Origin: Pseudosulfitobacter koreensis
GTDB taxonomy: Bacteria; Pseudomonadota; Alphaproteobacteria; Rhodobacterales; Rhodobacteraceae
Assembly (NCBI RefSeq): GCF_024733015.1
Contig: NZ_JANKJG010000002.1
Span: forward strand, 401,035 to 465,034
Reading direction: 5' to 3'
DNA length: 64,000 bases
Position numbers and translations under genes: made by a program. This document shows positions 19,178 through 27,040 of the stretch, one piece after another. Every line of letters starts with the position of its first letter. Within the stretch, counting starts at the first letter, position 1. Under the pieces are notes generated by a model that had not been told where the DNA came from, did no database searches, and worked only from the letters and a program-made list of their open reading frames with translations.

Positions 19178-20625
19178 CAGGCTCTCCAGAATTGTACGGT
19201 CAGAATGGCGTAGACCACCATCAGTTCCAGCCGACCTACCAGCATTCCAGCCGCAAGCAACCATTTGGCGGTGTCGTTCAGCGGGCCAAAGGTGCCCGCG
19301 GGGCCGATCGTGTCGCCCAAACCGGGGCCGATGTTCGCCAGCGCCGTGGCCGCCCCCGACAGCGAGGTCACGAAATCCAGTCCTGTCATGCCAAGCGCAA
19401 CGGCCAGAAGGCCCATCGACACCACGAAAAACACGAAGAACGTCATCACCGACCCCAGCACATCGGCATCGACCACGCGGCCATCGTATTTGGGTGTAAA
19501 GATACCATGCGGGCTGCGCGTCTTGCGCAATTGCGCTCGGATCGACGAAAACAGGATCTGATAGCGGAATATCTTGATCGAACAGGCGGTCGATCCGGCG
19601 CAGCCGCCGATCAGCCCCAGAAAGAAGAAGATCGAGATCAGGAACGGCCCCCACGCCATGTAATCGACGCTGGAATAGCCGGTGCCCGAAATCACCGAAA
19701 CCACGTTGAACAACGCCTCGCGCACCGCCTGTTCGACGTCGTGGGGGAAAATATAGGTCAGGGTAAACGCGCTGACGCCGACGACGATGGCGATGGTCCC
19801 CAGAAACGCATGCACCTGCGTGTCGCGCCAGATCGCGGTGGTGTTGCCGTTGATCAGCTGCACATAGCGCACGAAGGGCAAGGCCGCGAGGATCATGAAG
19901 AACGAGGCCGCGTACTCCTTGCCACCGACGAAGGCCCCGAAAGAAGCGTCGTAGTTGGCAAATCCCCCGGTTGAAACCGTGGTCAGCGCATGCACCGTCG
20001 CGTCAAAGACGTTCATCCCCAGGATCAGATAGACCAGCGCGCACATGAGGGTAATGGCGATGTAGATGCCCGAGATCTGGCTGGCGATCTGGGTCGCGCG
20101 CGGCAGGATCTTGCCCATGGTTTCAAAGGCTTCCGAGCGGAAGATCTGCATGCCGCCGACCCGCAGTTCGGGCAGGAACACCATCGCGACCACGATGATG
20201 CCGATGCCGCCCAGCCATTGCAGGATGCCGCGCCACAAGAGCAGCCCCTTGGGCAGCGTGTCCAGCCCGGAAAACACCGTCGACCCGGTCGTTGTCAGCC
20301 CCGACATCGCCTCGAAGAACGCATCGACATAGCGCGCTTCGGTCGCGCCGAATACAAAGGGCAGCGCGCCGAAGATCGGCAGCATCAGCCAGACGCCGGT
20401 GGTCAAAAGAAAGGTTTGCTGGATCGTCAGACCTTCGCGGACACCGTTGGCACAGCTGAGTGCCAGCACACCGCCCGCCAGTATGGTGATCAGACCGGAT
20501 TCGACGAAAACCGGCCAATGTTCCTTGCCCTCGGCAAGATCCACCAACATCGGAAAAATCATGGTCAGCCCGAGAACGGTAACCAGAAGTCCGATGACAT
20601 ATCCAACGGGGCGCAGGTCTAACAT
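19177..20625 (-). CDS. trkH: Trk-type potassium uptake protein, TrkH family
   Basis: 482 residues from the ATG at 20625 (MLDLRPVGYV); a GTG-like start 36 bases upstream is possible. Ten or more membrane segments and four pore-loop repeats with filter-like turns: 'MSGLTTTGSTVF', 'TTVSTGGFANYD', 'VSVISGTGYSSVDY' and 'ATALANIGPGLGD', plus 'LQWLGGIGIIV'. With cytoplasmic TrkA (not in this window) it imports K+. The downstream ThDP enzyme starts within its stop codon. Confidence 0.93.
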   Translation of the reverse strand: MLDLRPVGYVIGLLVTVLGLTMIFPMLVDLAEGKEHWPVFVESGLITILAGGVLALSCANGVREGLTIQQTFLLTTGVWLMLPIFGALPFVFGATEARYVDAFFEAMSGLTTTGSTVFSGLDTLPKGLLLWRGILQWLGGIGIIVVAMVFLPELRVGGMQIFRSEAFETMGKILPRATQIASQISGIYIAITLMCALVYLILGMNVFDATVHALTTVSTGGFANYDASFGAFVGGKEYAASFFMILAALPFVRYVQLINGNTTAIWRDTQVHAFLGTIAIVVGVSAFTLTYIFPHDVEQAVREALFNVVSVISGTGYSSVDYMAWGPFLISIFFFLGLIGGCAGSTACSIKIFRYQILFSSIRAQLRKTRSPHGIFTPKYDGRVVDADVLGSVMTFFVFFVVSMGLLAVALGMTGLDFVTSLSGAATALANIGPGLGDTIGPAGTFGPLNDTAKWLLAAGMLVGRLELMVVYAILTVQFWRA

Positions 20626-20696
20626 CGCGCCAGCGTTGGCGCGGGCCGCGCCGACTGTCAAGACAGTCTCAGGCGCAGCCCAGCGTCAATTCACGA

Positions 20697-20942
20697 TCAA
20701 ACGTAGTAGAGATCGCGGAACACATACGCGGGGATATTTTCGCGTGCGATTTTCAGCTCTGCCAGCTGTGCGTCCGACATCGCATTCAGACGGTCGATCA
20801 GGTGCATGCGTGCTTCCATGCCGCGCGATTTCTGACCGGCTTCGATCAGTTTGGTAAAGCCGCGCGACAGGGCCGCGCCGAAACCCGCGAAGAACTGTGC
20901 AACGGGTGAAGTGGTGATGTGAGTGGCGGTTTGAGTAGCCAT
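20697..20942 (-). CDS. DUF1127 (YjiS-like) small protein
   Basis: 81 residues. The C-terminal half carries the DUF1127 pattern: 'HLIDRLNAMSDAQLAELKIA' followed by 'IPAYVFRDLYYV'. DUF1127 proteins are short, Arg-rich, and some act in RNA turnover or phosphate and stress responses in alphaproteobacteria; no role can be assigned here. The start at 20942 has GAGGCTTATTATA-type sequence upstream (minus strand) with an A/G-rich ribosome site. It is a separate unit with its own 200-bp AT-rich leader. Confidence 0.85.
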   Translation of the reverse strand: MATQTATHITTSPVAQFFAGFGAALSRGFTKLIEAGQKSRGMEARMHLIDRLNAMSDAQLAELKIARENIPAYVFRDLYYV

Positions 20943-21096
20943 TATAATAAGCCTCTTTGGTCTGGAGTGTTAAAATTTCTCTCCTGTGACACACCATATA
21001 GGTATGCGCACCTGACCTACCACCGACGATAATGCATAGCTGCATTGCAGCAATTCGAATATGGTTTCGCGTATTTATTCAGCAATCGTGCCTGTT

Positions 21097-21126
21097 TTCT
21101 CTGCCGCACCGCAGCACGGCAGAGAA
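21097..21126. terminator. hairpin downstream of folE2
   Basis: 10-bp stem TTCTCTGCCG / CGGCAGAGAA with a 10-nt loop, 24 bp after the folE2 stop. On the minus strand it is followed by A-rich rather than T-rich sequence, so it is a weak terminator candidate. Confidence 0.45.
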
Positions 21127-21150
21127 GAAAGGCGTCTTTCGCCGCCACGT

Positions 21151-22257
21151 TTATCCGACGTGAAACAGGCTTTGGAACATACGCGGATCAATGCTGTCCG
21201 AGGCGAAAGTGTCACCCTCTGTCAGCACGGAAACGGCGTCGTGACTGTGCAGGCTTTCTTGGTGGCTGGCCACGACGCGAAAATCTCCGACGCGGTGATC
21301 GGCAAGCAGTTGTTCGCAGAACAGACGCGCCGCATCCTCGACAAAGATCGGATTGGCCGCGTTCAGCTCGGCAAAGGCCTGTTCATCCTCGCGCTTGACC
21401 ATCACTTGGGTCTCGGTCGGCACCGCACGGCGGCAGGCGTCAATCAGATCCTCGAACCACAGCGGGCCTGCGTTGTCGTCCAGCACCACGGAAATGCGCG
21501 CGACCGAACGTTGCGAATGTGGCGTGGCGAGTTGACCGCGCGTGGCACGGGCATGTTCGCTCAGTTCCAGCGAACAGGGGCAGGTCGACGAATAGACATA
21601 GTCCAGATGCACGATCTTCTTGCGCACGCCATTCCGCTCCACCAGTTCCAGCGCGATATCGTAATACTGATAGCCCGCGAGGCCCGAGCGCAGGCTTTGC
21701 ACCTTCATCGGGAACGACAGGCGCATCTGGATACGCGCGTCAAAGCTTTCGAGGTCGGTCTTGTAGTCGTCCAGCGCCGCCTCGATCACCTCGAAGCTGA
21801 AGGTCGCGTCGGCATGGGCATAGAACGAGCGCATGATGCGGCTCATGTTGATGCCCTTCTTGTCGGCGTCCAGGCTGACGGTGCCGGTCACGGAAGTCTC
21901 CAGCAGCATCGGCGAGTCACTGTCGCGGCTGAGATAGCGCAGTGGGAGGCGGAAGTTCGAGATGCCAACATGCTGAATGCGCTGACGTGCGCCGCGGATC
22001 AGGCTGGAGGGGCCGTTCTGCAGATCGGGCAACGTCGCCTTATAGGCGGCATCGACCGCGAACTCTTCGGGATACGCGCGCGAGAACGCAGGATAATCCG
22101 CCCCGGAGTCGCCGGGCAGCAGGCGCGCCACGGAGACGTCGAGTTCCAGTATCTCGGTCGTTGAAGCGGATTTCGCCCAAAGACGCAGCGTGTCCAGCGC
22201 AGCCTCGGCGTCATCGCGTTCGGGTATTTGTCGGATATTGGGCGTATGAACGTTCAT
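21151..22257 (-). CDS. folE2: GTP cyclohydrolase FolE2 (type IB)
   Basis: 368 residues. It converts GTP to dihydroneopterin triphosphate, the first folate step, feeding the folB and folP products found at 4.7-6.7 kb. The catalytic cysteine region 'YVYSSTCPCSLELSEHA' and the end 'VVASHQESLHSHDAVSV' are typical of FolE2. FolE2 can use metals other than zinc, and in many bacteria it is induced under zinc limitation. Start at 22257 (MNVHTPNIRQIP); the frame is open 29 codons further but without support. Confidence 0.95.
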   Translation of the reverse strand: MNVHTPNIRQIPERDDAEAALDTLRLWAKSASTTEILELDVSVARLLPGDSGADYPAFSRAYPEEFAVDAAYKATLPDLQNGPSSLIRGARQRIQHVGISNFRLPLRYLSRDSDSPMLLETSVTGTVSLDADKKGINMSRIMRSFYAHADATFSFEVIEAALDDYKTDLESFDARIQMRLSFPMKVQSLRSGLAGYQYYDIALELVERNGVRKKIVHLDYVYSSTCPCSLELSEHARATRGQLATPHSQRSVARISVVLDDNAGPLWFEDLIDACRRAVPTETQVMVKREDEQAFAELNAANPIFVEDAARLFCEQLLADHRVGDFRVVASHQESLHSHDAVSVLTEGDTFASDSIDPRMFQSLFHVG

Positions 22258-22370
22258 GCAGTGGCCCCCCTTTTTGTCGATCCACCCCCAACATAGGGAC
22301 GCAACCGACCTTTGCCAATGTCTGAGAAGGATACGGAATGACACCGCTATCGGATCACAGCAGGGGGAAT

Positions 22371-22393
22371 AAATCCTGCCGATGGCAGGATTT
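22371..22393. terminator. hairpin between folE2 and metZ
   Basis: 10-bp perfect stem AAATCCTGCC / GGCAGGATTT with a 3-nt loop. T-rich tails follow on both strands (TTC on plus; ATT on minus), so it can end the metZ transcript and also stop plus-strand reading. Confidence 0.65.
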
Positions 22394-22416
22394 TTCTATG
22401 ACAGAGGCGACGCACA

Positions 22417-22451
22417 AGCGCCCGAAACCGCAGCATCGGGCGCTGTTTTTT
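22417..22451 (+). terminator. plus-strand intrinsic terminator with no plus-strand gene before it
   Basis: 9-bp stem AGCGCCCGA / TCGGGCGCT, 10-nt loop, followed by GTTTTTT on the plus strand. It is seven bases from the metZ stop codon (22458, minus strand). The T run is on the strand opposite to metZ. Confidence 0.65.
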
Positions 22452-22457
22452 GGGTGC

Positions 22458-23636
22458 TCAGGCCTGGTCGAGCGCTTGCAGCATGTCCACGATCAGATCG
22501 TCGGCATCTTCAAGGCCCACCGAGATGCGCACGAGGCCCGGCGTGATGCCCAGCAGGTCCTTCTGCTCTTGCGGCAGGCGCTGGTGGGTTGTGGTCGCCG
22601 GGTGCGTCAGGATCGACTTGGCGTCGCCCAGGTTGTTCGAGATCACCCCGATCTGCAGGGCGTTCAGAAAGCGGAACGCCGCCTCTTGTCCGCCTGCAAG
22701 ATCGATGGCCAGCAATGTGCCGCCTTTGCCCATCTGGCGCATGCACAGATCGTGCTGCGCGTGCGAAGCATGGCCGGGATAAATCGCGCGCGCCAGCTTG
22801 GGATGGCCCGACAGCGCATCGGCCAGCGCCTCGGCGGTGGCGGTCTGCGCGCGTACGCGCAACTCGATGGTCTCCAGCCCCTTCAGCATGATCCACGCGC
22901 TGAACGGTGACAGTGCGGGGCCTGTGTGCTTGAGATAAGGCTCGACCGTCTTGCGGATATACTCTTCCGACCCCAGGATCACACCGCCCATCGCGCGCCC
23001 CTGCCCGTCGATATGCTTGGTCGCCGAATAAATCACCACATCGGCACCCTGCTCGAACGCACGGCTGTAGACCGGCGAGGCGAAGACGTTGTCGATCACG
23101 ACCTTGGCGTTCTGCGCGTGCGCCAGCTTCACCACCGCCTCGATGTCGATCACTTCCAGCGTCGGGTTCGACACGCTTTCAAAGAACACCACGTCGGTCT
23201 CGGGCGTAATCGCCTGCTCCCATGCCTCCAGATCGGTGCCGTCGACCAGCACGATCTCGACGCCGTAGCGCGCGAGGATCTCTTCCAGCACATAAAGACA
23301 GGACCCGAAGAGCGCACGCGCCGACACCACGCGGTCGCCCGCCTTGAGCATCGACATCAGCGCGCCGCTGACCGCCGCCATGCCCGACGCGGTAGCAAAG
23401 GCCGCCTCGGCCCCTTCCAGCGACGCGATCCGGTCCTCGAACATCGCGACCGTAGGGTTGCCATAGCGGGCATAGATGAACTCGTCCTCGCCCGCCTTCT
23501 CGAACCGCTGGGCCGCGGCCTCGGCGCTGTCATAGACAAAGCCCTGGGTGAGAAAGATCGCTTCGCTGACCTCGCCGTACTGGCTGCGGCGGGTGCCTGC
23601 GTGGACGGCGCGGGTGCGTGGTTTCCAATCGGTCAT
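22458..23636 (-). CDS. metZ: O-succinylhomoserine sulfhydrylase
   Basis: 392 residues, Cys/Met metabolism PLP family. It makes homocysteine from O-succinylhomoserine and sulfide, bypassing MetB/MetC. The PLP lysine is K207 in 'YSATKHIDGQGR'; 'YARYGNPTV', 'ASGMAAVSGALMS' and 'HPATTTHQRL' are family motifs. The acyl donor (succinyl or acetyl) cannot be fixed from sequence alone. I chose ATG 23636 because AAGGA lies eight bases upstream; the ATG at 23645 overlaps that ribosome site. A SAM-II aptamer and a terminator precede the gene. Confidence 0.92.
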   Translation of the reverse strand: MTDWKPRTRAVHAGTRRSQYGEVSEAIFLTQGFVYDSAEAAAQRFEKAGEDEFIYARYGNPTVAMFEDRIASLEGAEAAFATASGMAAVSGALMSMLKAGDRVVSARALFGSCLYVLEEILARYGVEIVLVDGTDLEAWEQAITPETDVVFFESVSNPTLEVIDIEAVVKLAHAQNAKVVIDNVFASPVYSRAFEQGADVVIYSATKHIDGQGRAMGGVILGSEEYIRKTVEPYLKHTGPALSPFSAWIMLKGLETIELRVRAQTATAEALADALSGHPKLARAIYPGHASHAQHDLCMRQMGKGGTLLAIDLAGGQEAAFRFLNALQIGVISNNLGDAKSILTHPATTTHQRLPQEQKDLLGITPGLVRISVGLEDADDLIVDMLQALDQA

Positions 23637-23672
23637 ATCAGTCATCCTTACGGGCCTGGGAAGGGCTGGCCA

Positions 23673-23714
23673 CAAAAAAGCCCCCGAAACGCGGTCAAGC
23701 GAAGGGAGGCTTCA
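23673..23714 (-). terminator. terminator between SAM-II aptamer and metZ
   Basis: On the minus strand AAGCCTCC pairs with GGGGGCTT (one G-U pair) across an 18-20 nt loop, followed by TTTTTTG. It starts only six bases after the aptamer's 3' end and ends about 35 bases before the metZ start, so it can act as the switch's expression platform. Confidence 0.7.
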
Positions 23715-23720
23715 TCCTGA

Positions 23721-23772
23721 CCTTTTAGCGGGAATATTTAACGTGGCCCGCAATCCGGTAACAAATCGCCAC
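23721..23772 (-). promoter_or_regulatory. SAM-II riboswitch (SAM-alpha) controlling metZ
   Basis: The minus strand from 23772 reads GTGGCGATTTG, then CCGGATTGC, GCCACGTTAAA and CCCGCTAAAAGG. These are the conserved blocks of the SAM-II class as I know it from alphaproteobacterial metA and metZ leaders. Two crossing helices are visible: GTGGC (23772-23768) with GCCAC (23747-23743), and GCGG (23751-23748) with CCGC (23731-23728), an H-type pseudoknot. Binding S-adenosylmethionine should lower metZ expression. Confidence 0.88.
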
Positions 23773-23886
23773 GACCGCACCGATAGGCTCTTGCAGCCTT
23801 TGCGTCAACACCGCGCGAAACGGTCATGTAAAGTTTACACAGATTGCATAGTCCTGCGCCCAACAGCACCGAAACGTTGCAAGGAG

Positions 23887-24777
23887 ATGCACTTGCCCGT
23901 CCTCAGAGTGAACGCCGACACCAACGGCCCCTGTCTTCACCTCAATTCCGGCCCGCTGCTGCCCGCGCTGATGCGCGCAGCCTCCGGCACCGGGCCGATC
24001 ATAGTGATGATCCCCGGCTACAAGTACAATCCCGCCCTGCCCGATCACTGCCCGCACCGCACCCTGCTGCGCCGCGACGGGTCATGGCTGCGGCAGATGG
24101 GCTTTGGCATGGGCGATCCCGACGAGGGACTGGCGCTGACCTTTGGCTGGAACGCGCGCGGCCCGGTCTGGCACGCGGCCCGCCGCGCCCGCGTTGCAGG
24201 CGGGCAGTTGGGCCGCGTGCTGCGCATCCTGCACCGTCAGGCCCCGCACCGCCCGATCCACCTGATGACGCATTCAATGGGAGCTGAGGTGGCGCTTGCC
24301 GCCCTGCACGTGCTGCCCCGCGGCACGGTGACCCGCATGCTGACCCTGACCCCGGCCAGTTACCGCGGCACCGCCGACGCGGCCCTCGCCTCGGATGCCG
24401 GGGCCGCTCTGGAATGGATCAACGTCACCAGCCGCGAAAATGCGCTCTTTGACCTCATGTACGAACGCCTCGTCTCGCCACAGCGCCGGGGCGACCGGGT
24501 CATCGGCAACCGCCTGACGGCTCGGAACGCCGCCACCCTGCGGCTGGATTGCCCGCGCACGCTGACCAAACTGCAACGCTTCGGTACGCAGATCGCCCCG
24601 CCAAGCGCGCGCATCTGTCACTGGTCGGTCTACACCCGTCCCGGTGCGCTGGCCTTCTACAACCGTCTGCTGCGCGATCCGGGTCGCTTGCCGCTGGCCG
24701 CACTTCAGGCACCTCTGCCCCCCGCAGAGCCGCGCTGGCGGCTGCCCCTGCCCGCATGGCAAAACGCAGCCGGCTGA
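23887..24777 (+). CDS. alpha/beta hydrolase fold protein
   Basis: 296 residues. The oxyanion strand 'IIVMIPGYKYNP' and the nucleophile elbow 'HLMTHSMGAEVALAAL' (Ser130) identify an alpha/beta hydrolase; an Asp and His can be placed later in the chain only by alignment. It resembles a roseobacter family of unknown substrate. AAGGAG abuts the ATG at 23887, which is too close; the TTG at 23893 (MPVLRVNADT) has six-base spacing and may be the true start. Divergent from metZ and its riboswitch. Confidence 0.7.
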   Translation: MHLPVLRVNADTNGPCLHLNSGPLLPALMRAASGTGPIIVMIPGYKYNPALPDHCPHRTLLRRDGSWLRQMGFGMGDPDEGLALTFGWNARGPVWHAARRARVAGGQLGRVLRILHRQAPHRPIHLMTHSMGAEVALAALHVLPRGTVTRMLTLTPASYRGTADAALASDAGAALEWINVTSRENALFDLMYERLVSPQRRGDRVIGNRLTARNAATLRLDCPRTLTKLQRFGTQIAPPSARICHWSVYTRPGALAFYNRLLRDPGRLPLAALQAPLPPAEPRWRLPLPAWQNAAG

Positions 24778-24790
24778 ACTCGGCACTCAG

Positions 24791-24825
24791 CTTCTTTTGG
24801 CCCTAAATATCCCCGCCGGAGGCAT
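24791..24825 (+). repeat. dispersed intergenic repeat, family 2
   Basis: A 35-bp unit beginning CTTCTTTTGG and ending CCCCGCCGGAGGCAT. It matches 39976-40010 with three mismatches, and its first half matches 61117-61136. It lies 14 bp after the hydrolase stop codon and occupies most of the 65-bp gap to yciB. Confidence 0.8.
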
Positions 24826-24842
24826 TGAATCTTTCGCGCCCC

Positions 24843-25499
24843 TCAGCCGCCAGACGTATCGTCGCCCTTGGCGTCCTCGATCCCGTGCGCCTGAAACAGC
24901 TTACCCTGGCTCAGGAAGAACCCGAAGACCGCGATCGACAGACCGAAGGTCTTGAAGTACACCCATGTTTCCGTCGTCTGCGTGCGCCAGATAACCTCGT
25001 TCAGGACCGCCAGCCCAAAGAAGAACAGCATCAGCCGACGCGTCAGGATCATCCAGCCCTCGTCCTTGAGCGGCATCATCCCCTCCATCACGTATTTGAG
25101 ATAGGACGTGCCCCGCAGCAGGCCGAGGCCCAGCAGCCCTCCGAACAACAGATAGATCATCGTCGGCTTCATCTTGAAGAACCGGTCATCGTTCAGCCAG
25201 ACCGACAGCCCGCCAAATACGATCACAAGCACCAGCGTCGCCACCTGCATCCGGCTAATATTGCCCGTCAGATACCAAAGCGCCCCGGTCGAGGCGATCA
25301 GCAGCGGGATGAACGCCGCCGTGACCACGATGAACCCGTCATACTCGGTGCCGCCGATGGTAAAGATGCGGTCTTTCAACAGCAAATAAGCGACGAAAAA
25401 GACGATGATCGGCCCAAGATCCAGCGCCGATTTCACGAACGGATTGATCTCGCGTCCGCCGGTTTCACCATTCTGTGTCGCAGGGTTGTCTTTGGTCAT
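24843..25499 (-). CDS. yciB: inner-membrane septation protein, YciB/IspZ family
   Basis: 218 residues with five to six membrane segments. Family motifs: 'SALDLGPIIVFFVAY', 'RMQVATLVLVIVFGGLSVWLND', 'FFKMKPTMIYLLFGG' and 'LTRRLMLFFFGLAVLNE.IWR'. In enterobacteria YciB contacts elongation and division proteins and affects envelope integrity. The ATG overlaps the stop of the upstream DMT transporter by four bases, so they form one unit. The N-terminal 20 residues are polar and variable. Confidence 0.93.
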   Translation of the reverse strand: MTKDNPATQNGETGGREINPFVKSALDLGPIIVFFVAYLLLKDRIFTIGGTEYDGFIVVTAAFIPLLIASTGALWYLTGNISRMQVATLVLVIVFGGLSVWLNDDRFFKMKPTMIYLLFGGLLGLGLLRGTSYLKYVMEGMMPLKDEGWMILTRRLMLFFFGLAVLNEVIWRTQTTETWVYFKTFGLSIAVFGFFLSQGKLFQAHGIEDAKGDDTSGG

Positions 25500-26398
25500 C
25501 CGCCCATCTCTACAATCACGGCGCCCGCAGCGATCAGCGCCATCAGCGCGATGCGGCGGGGGCCTACGGTTTCTTTCAGCACCAGCCAGCCGATAAAGGC
25601 CGCGAACACTGTCGAAGTTTCACGCAACACGGCGGCTTCGCCTACCTTGTCCAGCCGCGTCGCCATCATGATAGAGCCAAAACTGAGGAACGCCACCAAC
25701 CCGCCAAAGACACCGCGTCGCATCAGCGGCGCAATCTCTGGCCGGTCCGGCATCGCCCGCCAGCGAAAATAGGCAACCGGCGGCATCACCAGCCCGTCGA
25801 TCAGGAAAAACCACGCCAAAAAGGTGAACGGATTCTCGGTCGCGCGAATGCCGTAGGCATCGTAGGTGGTATAAAGCGCCACGAAAAGCCCGGTCAGCAC
25901 CGCCAGCCCCAGCGCCATGTTCAGCGTGTCGCGCGCCGCCGTCAGATAGCGCAGATTGTAAATCGCCAACCCGAAGATCCCGCACAGAAGCACGCCCACG
26001 CCCAGCCATTGCACAAGCGTGAACACCTCCTCGAAGATCAGATAGGCCCCGATCACCGCGAACAGCGGCCCGGTGCCGCGCACCACCGGATAGACGACGG
26101 TATAGGCCCCCTTGGTATAGGCCCAGGCCTGCAACATCTTGTAGACCGTGTGGATCGCCCAGGCGCCCGCGAATATCAGCCACATGTGCGGCTCGGGCCA
26201 TGGCACGACAAACAGCGCAAAGGGGGCTGCCATCACCGCATAGCTGAAATCAATCGCGCCGCGTGTCAGCCAAGGATCGTGCCGCCCCTTTTGCAGCGCC
26301 CCAAAGACCGCATGCAAAAACGCCGCCGACAGTGCCAGTATCAGCGCCAGTTGGTGCCCGGCCTCTGTGCCCTCGATCGAGATCAGCCAATCGGTCAC
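25496..26398 (-). CDS. EamA/DMT-superfamily transporter
   Basis: 300 residues from a GTG at 26398 (MTDWLISIEGTEAGHQLAL). About ten membrane segments in two EamA-like halves, with 'YTVVYPVVRGTGPLFAVIGAYLIF' in the first half and 'LDKVGEAAVLRETSTVFAAFIGW' in the second, the usual duplicated motif. Substrate unknown. Upstream partner of yciB. The frame continues upstream to 26530 but the extra segment is not membrane-like and overlaps the divergent control region of the MgtC-like gene. Confidence 0.85.
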   Translation of the reverse strand: MTDWLISIEGTEAGHQLALILALSAAFLHAVFGALQKGRHDPWLTRGAIDFSYAVMAAPFALFVVPWPEPHMWLIFAGAWAIHTVYKMLQAWAYTKGAYTVVYPVVRGTGPLFAVIGAYLIFEEVFTLVQWLGVGVLLCGIFGLAIYNLRYLTAARDTLNMALGLAVLTGLFVALYTTYDAYGIRATENPFTFLAWFFLIDGLVMPPVAYFRWRAMPDRPEIAPLMRRGVFGGLVAFLSFGSIMMATRLDKVGEAAVLRETSTVFAAFIGWLVLKETVGPRRIALMALIAAGAVIVEMGG

Positions 26399-26550
26399 GC
26401 GCAGCCCCCGTGCGATCCGCCAAAGGGGTCTCGGCGCGCAAAAATACGGGTGTGAAACATGGCTGACATCATGGAAGAATGCTTTGACGGGGAACGCGCA
26501 GCGCCGCAAGGCGTTTCGACACCACGACAAGGAACCAAAAGAGACTGTGA

Positions 26551-27033
26551 ATGCTGGACACCATCTGGGACGAATTGAACGGCAGCTTTACCGAAGTGCC
26601 CCCCGCCATCGCCACTATAAGACTGATCGCCGCACTGGTTCTGGGTGGCATTGTCGGATTTGAACGCGAGGTGCGCAAAAAGCCCGCAGGCCTGCGCACG
26701 CATATGCTGGTGTCGATGGCCGCGTGCCTGTTCATCATCGTCAGCCAGCAACTCAGCAGCATGTCGTTCGGCACCCAAAGCGAACTGCAGGTCGACCCCC
26801 TGCGCCTGATCGAAGCGGTCACCGCCGGCGTCGCGTTTTTGGCCGCCGGGATCATCTTTACCTCGGGCGGCGAGGTCAAGAACACCACCACGGGTGCGTC
26901 GATGTGGCTGTCGGGCGCAATCGGACTTGCCTGCGGGTCGGGTCAGATGCCGCTGGCCGCAATTGCAACGCTGCTGGTCGTGATCGTGATGGTGCTCTTG
27001 CGCGTGGTCGAGCGGTGGATGGGCACCCACTAG
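26551..27033 (+). CDS. MgtC/SapB family membrane protein
   Basis: 160 residues with four to five membrane segments. The MgtC hallmark 'GGIVGFEREVRKKPAGLRTHMLVSMAA' spans residues 35-61, followed by 'RLIEAVTAGVAFLAAGIIF' and 'TTGASMWLSGAIGLACGSG'. It is the short form lacking the cytoplasmic C-terminal domain of Salmonella MgtC. Family members affect Mg2+ and acid stress and, in pathogens, F-ATPase; a role here cannot be assigned. It converges on ftsY with seven bases between stops. Confidence 0.88.
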   Translation: MLDTIWDELNGSFTEVPPAIATIRLIAALVLGGIVGFEREVRKKPAGLRTHMLVSMAACLFIIVSQQLSSMSFGTQSELQVDPLRLIEAVTAGVAFLAAGIIFTSGGEVKNTTTGASMWLSGAIGLACGSGQMPLAAIATLLVVIVMVLLRVVERWMGTH

Positions 27034-27040
27034 CGCGGGA

